Assembly: GCA_020002185.1 (NCBI GenBank)
Contig: CM034542.1
Span: 57,628,273-57,692,272 of the forward strand
Length of the DNA stretch: 64,000 nucleotides
Origin: Paraescarpia echinospica
Lineage: Eukaryota; Annelida; Polychaeta; Sabellida; Siboglinidae
Direction of reading: 5' to 3'
Part shown: one piece after another, positions 1 through 13,300 of the stretch
Numbering within the stretch: the first letter of the stretch is position 1
Layout: every line of letters begins with the position of its first letter
Position numbers and translations under genes: made by a program
Notes under the pieces: generated by a model
The model's input: the letters and a program-made list of their open reading frames with translations, nothing else
Told to the model about the DNA's origin: nothing
The model's database searches: none

Positions 1-1037
1 CTTCTATCTAATCACTTCTTAATCTTTTTCTCTAGGGACACACGCTTCAAAGGTGATGATTTTTGACAATATTCAGTGAAATTATATTTTCACCTTTTTT
101 TACAAAAAACTTCTAAATCAATAATGTGCATGTGTTTACCTATATTTGAATTAGTTGGACACAAGTCTTGCTAACAAATGTGGAAATTGTAAACTTCATC
201 CCTATCCTGAGTGAAAACTCTAAATGTTGTGTACAAACACTTCAAAACATGCTCTACGAACTGTCAAAAGAAAATCCCTAATTTTGCCTACATATTTAAA
301 AATAATTGTTATCATATCTTGTTTAGAAAATACAAATTCCTGCTGACAGTTTGTAGATACAAGCCTCTACAATAAAAGTAGCCTATCTTAAATGAACATT
401 CTAGTTTTATGCATTATCTCTGCACATTCGCATGAACATTGGTACAAAAAACAAAATGGCCATGGCATCCACATGTGTAGGAACAAACATACCACCTGCA
501 ACATTTATCTCGATAATACTTTTCTACCAAATTATTTCAGTTCTCGCCATTAAAATAAGAAATCCCCAGAGCATGTGTCCCCCCTAATCGATGGCCCCAG
601 TACATTGCTGTTTGCCTATGTCAGAATCAAAATTATGCGTGACCTCCATTAACCTTTGCCTCAACAACAATATTTATATTTGTGATTACATTACTAATGT
701 GACAAGACATGTGCTCAATCAGTTTTTCCAGCATGCAGTTCTCGCTTAAACAATTTTGCCTTATATTTTTATCATAACAAAATTTGGGTCCAGAATTTTA
801 TAAGAATAATTATATAATATAATAATTATTTGTTTATTTTTCCAATGCAAGAACATTACATAAAGTGTTTGTTGTACATCAAATTAATTATGTCAGAAAA
901 AGGGGTATACTGAAGAAAATATATAGCAGAATATCCGAGTGTTCCACGTGTTCGGCATCCATTTTTGACAGCTTGACCGACCTTGTTGCTAGGCAACAAG
1001 TCATGTGATGGATAGGTGAATAAAGAAAGCTCCCCAC
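1..1037. other. intron sequence, no exon seen
   Basis: AT-rich sequence after exon 30. I find no further coding exon with good splice sites. On the minus strand, reading through the exon 30 donor reaches a stop at 856-858, with an AATAAA about 20 nt beyond it. Confidence 0.5.
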
Positions 1038-1332
1038 CTTCCTGGAGCTGCTGCAGTAGTGCTGGACGTGACTTCACCTCCTGCTTTGGCTCCTTCTCCT
1101 TTGACACCATCGATATGTCAGACTTCCTCTGGCCGTGGTCAGTCTTGGATGTGACCGACTTGACGAGTCGTTTCTTGGAGCTGTACACACCTCCTCCCTG
1201 TTCATCTGATGCTTGCATCACCTTCGATTCGACCAGGACGATGCGGAACTCCCCGTCGCTTGGGAAGATGTTCTTGACATCTACTGCCACTTGGGTGAGG
1301 GAGTAGCAGGGTGTCTCGCACTTCACTGTTGT
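1038..1332 (-). CDS. CFAP47: CFAP47-like exon 30, last in window
   Basis: Acceptor gttgtggacag, chosen over a second AG 7 nt inside the exon because only this one keeps phase 0 with exon 29. Donor GTGGGG; 295 bp, 98 codons plus one base. [19 protein letters not shown] and [19 protein letters not shown] continue the beta segment, then a Lys-rich polar stretch. Reading past the donor stays open to a stop at 856-858. Confidence 0.88.
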
Positions 1333-4300
1333 CTGTCCACAACAGACAATACAATATCAATAATAATCTACATCACAAAACAGAGTGTTGGTCTGTGTCA
1401 TCTCTATCTATGTGTATCCATGCGTATTTCCGTCAGTTTTGCATGTTTGAGACTGAACTTTTGCAGGCGTGTTAGCGAGCCCTTTGGGTGGTTCATTCAT
1501 GGAATTTATTTAACCTATGGGCTTCCAGTGGATTAGGATTTTGGATGCCAGCGCTGTCTATAAAAATTGTGTGAGCCGCCACTGTCGAATACTAACTTGG
1601 CACTACACAGTAACCTTGCAGCTTGGCATTATAGAGTAGCATTGTAGCTATCCAAGTTTAACAACTTTGAACAAGAAACATACCTATCACAAGTATCACA
1701 CACAAACTCTCGCCTTCCAGGAACCCACCTTTGGCTTGATGTTGTCAATCTGTGTGCACAGGTTGAAGACGAGGGTGGAGCCGACCGAGGCTCCCAGTCG
1801 CTTCCCCACCAGGATGAGGACTGCCTTGGCAGAACGGAGGAAGCGACTACGGAACTCTATCATTAGTCCCGCCTTACCCTTGCGTGGGATGCTGATCACA
1901 TCTCCCTTGGGCAGCCAGAAGTCCTGTCTGTCGTGCCCGGTGATCAGGGCCGTATAGTTCAGCATCTTCGCACTCGGGTTGGTCAGGCGCACCTACAATG
2001 ACGGCATACAAACACTGTACTTTAGCAGCAGAAGAACATTTTACTTTCACTTATATTCTGACATGTTTAATACTCAAGCACAGCTATCTTGCTTCTTTGA
2101 CAATTTCAGTGATGGAGTGGAAAAAAACACATATTTCTACTGTCATGTTTACCCACACCCACCTGACCTCACCCACTTGACTATGTCCACCTGACCTCAC
2201 CCACCTGACTATGTCCACCTGACCTCACCCACCTGACTATGTCCACCTGACCTCACCCACATGACTATGTCCACCTGACCTCACCCACCTGACTATGTCC
2301 ACCTGACCTCACCCACCCGACTATGTCCACCTGACCTCACCCACCTTTTAGCATCCCAACATTGCTATACCAAACTAATCACATCCATCTGACCACACCT
2401 GCCTGGCCATGCCCATCCAACCATACCCAATCAACCATGACCACATCCACCAGACCATGCCCACGCACCCCATCACCCCCAACTAACCACACCCACCCGA
2501 CCACACCCATCTGACCACACCCACCCAACCACACCCACGCGACCACACCCACCCGACCACATCCACCTGACTACACCCACCCGACTACATCCATCCGACC
2601 ACACCCACCCAGCCACACCCACCTGACCACACCCACCCGACCACATCCACCTGACTACACCCACCCGACTACATCCATCCGACCACACCCACCCAGCCAC
2701 ACCCACCTGACCACACACACCCGACCACACCCACCTGTCGCTGTATGTTGCTGTGTAGAGCTCCAGAGAACTCAACTGTGCTCTTTGCGATGTAGTTCGG
2801 CAGATGGTTGTACAGGTGGAGACACAGCAGCAGCAGCGTTACAGGGTTCGGGTCGGTGATGTCGATCGCCTGCGCAGAAACACACCGACACTACTTAGGG
2901 AGCATTCATTATTCATAAAAACATTCAATTGCAAATGCACTGAAATTTCACAATATTCAACCGGGCTTTGAACTGTATTTGTCAGCCTGATGCTCTACAC
3001 GTGAACCTTACACAACGATTACCTGGATATCACTTTCCTTATCTCATCTTAGACCATCAATGTCCAATCTGACAAAGTTACTTTCATCTGTCTCAGTCCC
3101 CAACCTCAATCAGTCGAAAGTTTCTAAACATTGATATGACCGGTTCAAAGCGTAAAGTATCGATGTCCGACACCAGGCAAAACTGCCTCTGACCCATCTC
3201 TCCCCCAAACGGAAATCATTTTGTTTGACATCGGACTTCAACGTTCTGAGATGCTCCCTTACCTGGATGTCGTAGTCCATGCGCAGGAATCGGAGGGCAT
3301 TGATGATCTTGAGGGCGTTGTGAAGGCACTCCTCAGCCGTGTTGGGGTGGGTGTACATATCAGACAGGTGCGACTCAATCTGAATAAAATGGGATGACTA
3401 TTTGTTCATATCAGAGAGGTGTGACTCAATCTGATGCAAATGAGATGATTGTATGTATATATCAAAGAGGTGTGACATAATCTTAAGCAAATGGGATGAT
3501 CATTCGTACATATCAGAGGGGTGCAACTCAATCTGATGCAAATGAGATGTTTGTTGGTAAATATTAGAGAGGTGTGATTCAACCAGAAGCAAAAGGAATG
3601 ACTGTTTATACATACCAAAGAGGTGCAACTCAATCTGAAATGATAGGGATGGCTGTAGGAACATATCAGACAGGGAGCATCATTGGTGGTGCCCCCTACT
3701 GGACAACATTGTCATAACTTCAGTGTTCGCAGTGTTGACAACTATAGTGACACACAGCGACACCTACCAGGAATGGAGCATGGGCTGCAAGGGTTGCGGC
3801 GATCACAAGGCCATCCAGAAGGTCAAAGTCAAAGTTCACGACCCAGCGAGATGGTGGGTCGCTTTCTGTGAACAAGAAATGTATTGTAAGTTGGATGTCC
3901 AAGTCATTGCATTGTGTGATTCCCATTTGAAATACTGCATCAACTTGTGACGCTCGTTGCCGAGCTGTTTCTGTTTTGTTTACAATGTAAACCTCAATAT
4001 TGTTAATGCTACATGATGTAGTGTCTCCAGATATTTAACTTGATAAAATCTGGTGGAATTTGCAATCCTAAATAAATAGTTAGGATGATTTAGGACACTA
4101 AACATTTGTTGTTTTAAATATAATCCATTCAAAGGTTTTCACGCAATCGATGACTTCAAAATGTACTGCAAAAGTTTATTTAGGGAAATGAAACTCTAAG
4201 GAGATTTGCTGAACCAGAACCTGCAAGTTGTACAAACTGTGGCTTTAGGGAGTGGAAAAGACCCTAACGTATGCCTTTTTAACAACAGATTTTACACGTT

Positions 4301-7300
4301 ATACCCAACATTTGTGAGAATAATTGGACTGTAGAATAACAGGAGACAAAGAAAGAAAGAGGCAAGAGAGGAGGAGTAATCTAGCGATGAGGAGAGACCA
4401 GAGGACCGTTTCACTAACATTCTTAAGAGCTCTTAAGGTAGCTGGGACGGGTATCATGTCAGTTGATTTCTTAATTTTTTTCTTCATAGAACATTAGTAG
4501 GTGTCCGTATGTACATGTGTACTATTAAAATAACCAAGGCACTATCACCATGTCACCAATCAGTCCTTTAAAAACTAGTATTTTTAGTGTGTCTGTGGAA
4601 AGTCCCTTTTCAGATTCGTGGAAACCGACGTTGTTTCCATAGTGACGATCACATGTGCGTCAGCCCAGTTCAAACATAAATTCATTCACCATGAATGCAA
4701 ATCATATAGTCTGGTTATTCTCATGCCACTGTGCTGTTGTATTATAATTACCTAAATGCATCACGCTGTCAAATCACCAAATACTGGCGGTAGTTTTGTT
4801 TATTCTCCGATAATGCCCGACCTCAGCCGCCATTTGCAATGACACGTGACTGATCCCAGCAGGTGTCAATCAATCTTGTCTACCACAACAAGTTCAACAC
4901 ATGGCCCTTCGTAACACAATATCATGAGACAACTTGGCGGGAAAACCTTGGGGGGAAATCTCAGTAATAGAATTGTCTTGAAATAAGCCACATGCCAGTA
5001 AAAAAAGTCACATTTCTAAACAAAAAACAAGCATCTGGTGACACTTGTATTATTGGTAACAACCAGGAAGTATTACTTAATGTAACTTTTTATAAAAACT
5101 ACAATACTTAGAAAGCCATAACTTGGCTTATGAACTCGACTTGTGTTTACCCAAAATTGCACAGGATGGTTTTATGTTTGGTGAAGAGGTCGTGCCAAAA
5201 ATGCAGTACGGATTTTTGCTGTCTTTCAACATTGTAGCAAAATGTTTATGAAGCTGTATCAAACTTAATATGCATTTGTTTACAAAAAAATCCGTCTGAA
5301 TGTCAATAACATGTTTGTACTTACAACCATACACATTATTTTTTCCGGGAGTTTCTCAAAATGAAATAAAATGCCATTTTAAGGTGATTTTTTTACATAT
5401 TTTTTAATTGTCTTTAAACACATTTAAATATCTCTAAAGAACATAAAAAATCAATTCTTTTTGGTCTAGAGTATTGTTTAGTATCTGAGGCAAACTCTGA
5501 GAAACAATGGTTAGCTTATCTTCAAAACTTATGTTAGAAATGATTAATTCAAAAGAAGCATATAATAGCTGATCCAGCCACCTTAAGCCCGATTTTGTTC
5601 CATAAAATTGAGTGTTCTCCTTACCTAGGAGCGAAAATTAAAAACTGCATTTCACTAATAGGATCGTATCATGGATACGGTCCACAAAACGTTCCTAAAA
5701 ATGTCAATTTCTAAGATGACGCTACACCACTCTTTGACTATCATAAAAACAGCTAGATTTTACTAACTGCGTTTTAATTTGGGTCCACTTTCACACAGAG
5801 AACCAGTTGTTCACAGCCAAATAAGTCTTCCAAATGTTAGCGATTAATAGATTGCTAAAGCATGATTTTTTACAGACATTAGTGTCGTGACCATTGACGT
5901 GTGCGTAGCGGTTTACAGCTTTACGAAGGTCAAGGTTGTTGTGACATTTGTTAATCAATTTTGAGCAAAGTTTAAGCTGTATCTAACTTAACCTCTGCAT
6001 TACTGCCCTTCATATTACTATACTTAAGGTGGCTGGATCAGCTATTATATGCTTCTTTTGAATTAATCATTTCTAATATAAGTTTTGAAGATAAGCTAAC
6101 CATTTTTTCTCAGAGTTTGTCTAAGACACTAAACAATACTCCAGACCAAAAAGAATTGATTTTTTAAGTTCTTTAGAGATATTTAAATGTGTTTAAAGAC
6201 AATTAAAAAATAAGTCAAAAATCACCCTAAAATGGCATTTTATTTCATTTTGAGAAACTCCCCAAAAGAAAAATTTGTATGGTTGTAAGTACAAACATGT
6301 TATTGACATTCATGCGTTTTTTTTTGTAAACAAATACATATTAAGTTTGATACAGCATCATAAACATTTTGCTACAATGTTGAAAGACAGCAAAAATCCG
6401 TACTGCATTTTTGGCACGACCCCTTCACCAAACATAAAACCATCCCGTGCAATTTTGGGTAAACACAAGTCGAGTTCATATGCCAAGTTATGGCTTTGTA
6501 AGTATTGTAGTTTTTATAAAAAAGTTACATTAAGTAATACTTCCTGTTTCTTACTGATAATACTTCCTGGTTGTTACCAATAATACAAGTGTCACCAGAT
6601 GCTTGTTTTTTGCTTATAAATGTGACTTTTTTACTGGCATGTGGCTTATTTCAACACAATTTGACAGACACTTCTATTACTGAGATTTCCCCCCAAGGTT
6701 TTCCCGCCAAGTTGTCTCATGACATTGTGTTACGAAGGGCCACGTGTTGAACTTGTTGTGGTAGACAAGATTGATTGACACCTGCTGGGGTCAGTCACGT
6801 GTCATTGCAACTGGCGGCTGAGGTCCGGCATTATTGGAGAATAAACAAAACTACCGCTAGTATTTGATGATTTGACAGTGTGATGCATTTAGGTAATTAT
6901 AATACAACAACACAGTGGCATGAGAATAACCAGACTGTATGATCTGCATTCATGGCGAACAAATTTATGTATAAACTGGGCTGACGCACACGTGATCATC
7001 ACTATGGTAACATCGTCAGTTTCCAAGAATCTGAAAAGGGACTTTCCACAGACATACTAAAAATACTAGTTTTTAAAGGACGGATTGGTGACATATGGCG
7101 ATAGTGCCTTGGTTTTTTTAATAGTACACATGTTTATACTGACACCTACTAACGTTCTACGAAGAGTTTAAGTTGTTGGCGCTCTCTATGCTCTTGTAAA
7201 CTGAAAATTGTCAACAACGACGCTCCTGTCAAAACATTGCACCATGTGTGACGCAGAAATATTCTCTGACTAGGGGTTGTTGGGCTGTATTTTCAAAGAC

Positions 7301-10300
7301 TTTTTGACAATAGTTCAATCTCTTTTGACAAATTATGCCAAACTTGATGAAAATATCACTCTTCGCCTTAAGAGTAATTTAACGATCACGTTTGTGAAAC
7401 GCATTTTAAAAATACTCCTTGATATTTCTGTCAGATTTTGTTCAAGGATGGATTTTCCTTAAGAGCTATAATATGTTAGTGAAATGGTCCCTGGGGTGCG
7501 TTTCAACTTAGCGGAAAGATTAGTAAAAACTCGGATGATGTGAACAGGCCACTTGGTAAGAATGGATGTGTGCGGTGTAGTGAAGAGAACAGGGTGGAGA
7601 AACACATTAAGTAAAGAGGGATTTTTAGAAAGATGATGGTAGATGTGAAGTGTAGAGAGGGGGTTGGTGATAGTAAGCAACAGAGAGCAACAACAGAAAA
7701 ATGGAGGTAAAGGAGAGGTGTAGAGAGGGGGTTGGTGATAGTGAGCAACAGAGAGCAACAACAGAAAGATGGTGGTAGAGGAGAGGTGTAGAGAGGGGGT
7801 TGGTGATAGCGAGCAACAGAGAGCAACAACAGAAAGATGGTGTTAGAGGAGAGGTGTAGAGAGGGGGTTGGTGATAGTAAGCAACAGAGAGCAACAACAG
7901 AAAAATGGAGGTAAAGGAGAGGTGTAGAGAGGGGGTTGGTGATAGTAAGCAACAGAGAGCAACAACAGAAAAATGGAGGTAAAGGAGAGGTGTAGAGAGG
8001 GGGTTGGTGATAGTAAGCAACAGAGAGCAACAACAGAAAAATGGAGGTAAAGGAGAGGTGTAGAGAGGGGGTTGGTGATAGTGAGCAACAGAGAGCAACA
8101 ACAGAAAGATGGTGGTAGAGGAGAGGTGTAGAGAGGGGGTTGGTGATAGCGAGCAACAGAGAGCAACAACAGAAAGATGGTGTTAGAGGAGAGGTGTTGA
8201 GAGGGGGTTGGTGATAGTGAGCAACAGAGAGCAACAACAGAAAGATGGTGGTAGAGGAGAGGTGTAGAGAGGGGGTTGGTGATAGCGAGCAACAGAGAGC
8301 AACAACAGAAAGATGGTGTTAGAGGAGAGGTGTAGAGAGGGGGTTGGTGATAGTAAGCAACAGAGAGCAACAACAGAAAAATGGAGGTAAAGGAGAGGTG
8401 TAGAGAGGGGGTTGGTGATAGTAAGCAACAGAGAGCAACAACAGAAAAATGGAGGTAAAGGAGAGGTGTAGAGAGGGGGTTGGTGATAGTAAGCAACAGA
8501 GAGCAACAACAGAAAAATGGAGGTAAAGGAGAGGTGTAGAGAGGGGGTTGGTGATAGTGAGCAACAGAGAGCAACAACAGAAAGATGGTGGTAGAGGAGA
8601 GGTGTAGAGAGGGGGTTGGTGATAGCGAGCAACAGAGAGCAACAACAGAAAGATGGTGTTAGAGGAGAGGTGTAGAGAGGGGGTTGGTGATAGCGAGCAA
8701 CAGAGCAACAACAGAAAGATGGAGGTAGAGGAGAGGTGTAGAGAGGGGGTTGGTGATAGCAAGCAACAGAGCAACAACAGAAAGATGGTGGTAGAGGAGA
8801 GGTGTAGAGAGGGGGTTGGTGATAGCAAGCAACATAGCAACAACAGAAAGATGGAGGTAGAGGAGAGGTGTTGAGAGGGGGTTGGTGATAGCAAGCAACA
8901 TAGCAACAACAGAAAGATGGAGGTAGAGGAGAGGTGTTGAGAGGGGGTTGGTGATAGCAAGCAACATAGCAACAACAGAAAGATGGTGGTAGAGGAGAGG
9001 TGTAGAGAGGGGATTGGTGATAGCAAGCAACAGAGAGCAACAACAGAAAGATGGAGGTAGAGGAGAGGTGTAGAGAGGGGGTTGGTGATAGTGAGCAACA
9101 GAGCAACAACAGAAAGATGGTGGTAGAGGAGAGGTGTAGAGAGGGGGTTGGTGATAGTGAGCAACAGAGAGCAACAACAGAAAGATGGTGGTAGGGGAGA
9201 GGTGTAGAGAGGGGGTTGGTGATAGCAAGCAACAGAGAGCAACAACAGAAAGATGGAGATAGAGGAGAGGTGTTGAGAGGGGGTTGGTGATAGCAAGCAA
9301 CAGAGAGCAACAACAGAAAGATGGAGGTAGAGGAGAGATATTGAGAGGGGGTTGGTGATAGCAAGCAACAGAGAGCAACAACAGAAAGATGGTGGTAGGG
9401 GAGAGGTGTAAAGAGGGGGTTGCTAATAGCGAGCAACAGAGCAACAACAGAAAGATGGAGGTAGAGGAGAGGTTAAGATTGACAAACAATTATTTCTGGC
9501 TAAGGCCCTGAGGAAGACCAAGACTGACCCGTAACAGAGTTGTGCCACACGACGGTCCTCTGGTGCTCGTAGTGATGGTTCAACCAGAGAAGGAGGATTC
9601 TCTCACTGACACTGTAGATGTTGCTGCAGAGAGGGTCAGGGTCCACAGACAGACTCGAACTGTCCTTATAAGGACTCGGCAGCGCCTTGAACTGTCTGGG
9701 TGTGATCTTCGCCAGCACCAGGGTCTGTGGGAACAGCACAGTTAGAACATTTAGTACATCACACTTAGAATGTCATGTATAGAACATCACATTTAGAATG
9801 TCACATTTAGGAAGTCACATCTAGAATGTCACATGTAGAATGCCATATCTAGAACGTCACATTCAAAACGTCAAATTTAGAACATCATATTTAAGACATC
9901 ACATTTAGAACATCACATATAGGACATCATATGTAGAATATCATATTTAGAACATCACACTTAAGACATAACTTTGACATCAAATTTATAACATCACACG
10001 AAGAACATCACATTTGGAACATCATATTTAAAAGATCATGCTTAGAAAATCATATTTAGAACATCACATTTTGAATGTCACATGTAAAACATCACATTTA
10101 GAAAATCACACTTAGAACATAACATTTAAAGCATCACATTTAAAATATTACATTTAAAACAAGGCATTTGAAATACCACAATATTTAGAACACCACGTTT
10201 AGAACACCACAGTTAGAACAAACCAGTTACAACATCACATTTCGAACATCACATTTAGAATGTCACATTTAAAATGTCACATTTAAAATGTCACATTTAA

Positions 10301-13300
10301 CACATCACATCTAGTGCGTCACATTTACAGCATCTCACATTTTGAACATCACATTTAGAATGTCACATTTAGAATGTGACATTTATAATGTGACATTTAG
10401 AACATCACATTTAGAATGTCATGTTTAAAATGTCACATTTAAAACATCATGTTTAGGACATCACATTTAGAATGTCACATTTAAGACATTACATTTAAGA
10501 TATCACATTTAAAACAAAACATTTAGAACATATCATTTAAAACATCACATATAGAACATCATATTTAGGACATCGTATTTAAAACTTAAAACACTTAAAA
10601 CTTCACACTTAGAGCGTCAGATTTAGAATGTCACATTTGGAATGTTACATTTGAAAGATTACACTTAGAACATCACATTTAGAATTGACATTAAGAACAT
10701 CACATTTAAACCACCACATTTAAAAGGTCATACTTGGTACACCACACTTGGAACATCAAATTAAAAATATCACATTTAAAGATAAGTAAAACAACTAATC
10801 AACTCATCACAGTGTTATATGATAAAATTATGCATATTTTGCTATGAAATAATAATAATTAAGAAAATAAATATAAACATGGACCATAGTAAAAACTAGT
10901 AGAAGCATGAGATATGTAAAATATCACACAATAAAGTAAATGAGGTCAAGGTGAGAGTGACCTTGAGCAGCTGTAGCAGAATGTCTGTCCAGGCCTTCTT
11001 GGAGACTGCTTCGAAGACCTGGCGGGGCATGATGGCTGGCTGCATAATGGTGCGGAGGCAAGAGAAGCCACACTCGCTCTTCTTCTCCTCCAGCTCCCTC
11101 TGGAGGTCCATCCAGGCAACGTACTCCTCCGGAGTCATCAGGTACTCCGGGCACACCGATGCCAATGATGCACCCTGACTCCTGGGGCAATGTGAATGTA
11201 TATATGTATATGTTTGAATATATATATATATATTCAAACATATACATTCACATATATATATACACACCTATATATACATATATATATGTATATATATATA
11301 TAATATATCATGTAAATGTATATATATATATAAATTTGTTCTAAGATGTACTAGTTTTTTGGAAATTAATATTTTATCACGTTTCTTGTATTTTTATTCA
11401 ATCTCCATGATTGCAAAAACAATTATTATTATTATAATTATGAATAATATCTGGTAGAAGTATGATGGCACAAACAAGGGAGAGTTTATGAAGGGCACTG
11501 AGTGGGTTAATGTAGGAAAAATTGTGGAGAGTAGGAATTGATGAGGGGAATGAGGGGAATGAGGGGACTGTGATTGTTTGTGTATTTTGTAGATGAGAAA
11601 AAGTGAAAGAAAAATGATTTTGGGAAACTCACGTTTTGTGAGTATATAATATTTCAGAGATTCACACCATTTTCCATGTCAGAAGAAAGTTAATGCATTA
11701 TTTAAAACTTGCAGATGACAATATGATGAGGAACTGACAAGATGATGAGGAACAGACAAGATGATGAGGAACAGACAAGATGATGAGGAACTGACAAGAT
11801 GATGAGGAACAGACAAGATGATGAGGAACTGACAAGATGATGAGGAACAGACAAGATGATGATGAACTGACAAGATGATGAGGAACTGACAAGATGATGA
11901 GGAACTGACAAGATGATGAAGAAAAGAGACAGGGAGATGGAGAAGAAAAGAAGACAATGAGAAAAGATGAGGAGACAAGAAGAAAAGGAGGAGAAAAGAA
12001 AAAAAGCAGGTGACAAGAAAACAAGGAGGAGACAAGAAGACAAGGTGACATGAAGACAAGGTGGAGACAAGAAGAGAAGGAGAAGACATGAAGACAAGGT
12101 GGAGACAAGAATGAGACATGAAGACAAGGTGGAGACAAGATGACAAGGAGACATGAAGACAATGTGGCGGAAAGGATGAGACAAGAAGGCGGCATGAAGA
12201 CAAGGATGAGACAAGAGAAGGAGGAGACAAGAAGACAAGGAGGAGACAAGAAGACAAAGTGGAGACAAGAACAGAAGTAGAAGACCAGAAGACAAGGTGG
12301 AGACAAGGATGAGACCAGAAGACAAGGTGGAGACAAAATGATGAGGAAGTGACAAAAATACAAGGAGACAAGACAACAAAGATGAGACCAGAAGACAAGG
12401 TGGAGACAAACAATCAAGAAGAAGACAATATGGAGACACAAAGACAAGGTTAAGACAAGAAGACAGGATGGATACATGAAGACAAGGTCGAGACAAGAAG
12501 ACAAGATGGATACATGAAGACAAGGTGGAGACAAGAAGGAGACACAAATAAGACAAGATGATAATGCGGACACAAAAAGAAAAGGTAGATACAAGACAAG
12601 GATGATACAAGAAGACAAGGATGATACAATAAGACAAGGTGGAGACATGAAGACAATGTGGAGACATGAAGACAAAATGAAGACAAGAAGCTAAGGTGGA
12701 GACAAGAAGGCAAGGATGTGACAAGATGAGGAGACAAGAAGACAAGGATAATATAAGAAGACAAGCAGAATACAAGGTGGAGACAAGAAGACAAAGATGT
12801 GACAAGATGAGAAAACAAGAAAACAAGGAGGAGACAAAAAGACAAAAAAGAGACAAGAAGACCACTGACCTGAGGAAGATGAGGAGGGTGTTGTGCTGCC
12901 AGTGGACCTGTTTCACCCTCTCCAGGGGGTCGGAGGGCATAGGGTTGCTGACAGGGATCCCGGGGACGGCGCGGCCACACAGGTAGGCAATCATGTCGTA
13001 GATGTTTGGGATGCGCTTCATGCCCTGTCCTGCAGCTCCACTCCCCTTACCACCCCCTCCTGCATTCTTCGTGATGCCACTGCAACAGATCAATAGAAAA
13101 GGTAAGATATTACATAGCGCAGTATCCAGTCCTCAGGACTGCTCAAAGCACTTTACACTTGACTCCCTTGCAGATCTGGTCAATCGAACACCATCTCGAC
13201 TTCTCTGGGAAGCATTCAGCAATGCTGCAATTAATGCATGAAGATATTTTTACACAAATAGCCACCACTGTCTATAACCATTAATACAGCTGAGTGAACT

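Noticed and set aside
1667..1992. Antisense ORFs over exons 29, 22, 24 and 25
   Set aside because: Shadows of real minus-strand exons; splice phases support only the minus strand.
5128..6583. Matching ORFs [12 protein letters not shown].. on opposite strands
   Set aside because: They are the two arms of the fold-back element; each is short, disrupted and without a recognisable domain.
7503..9489. Minus-strand ORFs of 244-417 codons rich in [18 protein letters not shown] repeats
   Set aside because: They are the 68-bp array read in three frames; the same peptide motifs appear in every frame, there is no non-repetitive coding part, and they overlap each other.
11679..13093. 463-codon ORF running from exon 23 into the GACAAG array
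   Set aside because: Exon 23 has a good donor that matches the phase of exon 24; the extension is a low-complexity Leu/Ser tract made by the array.
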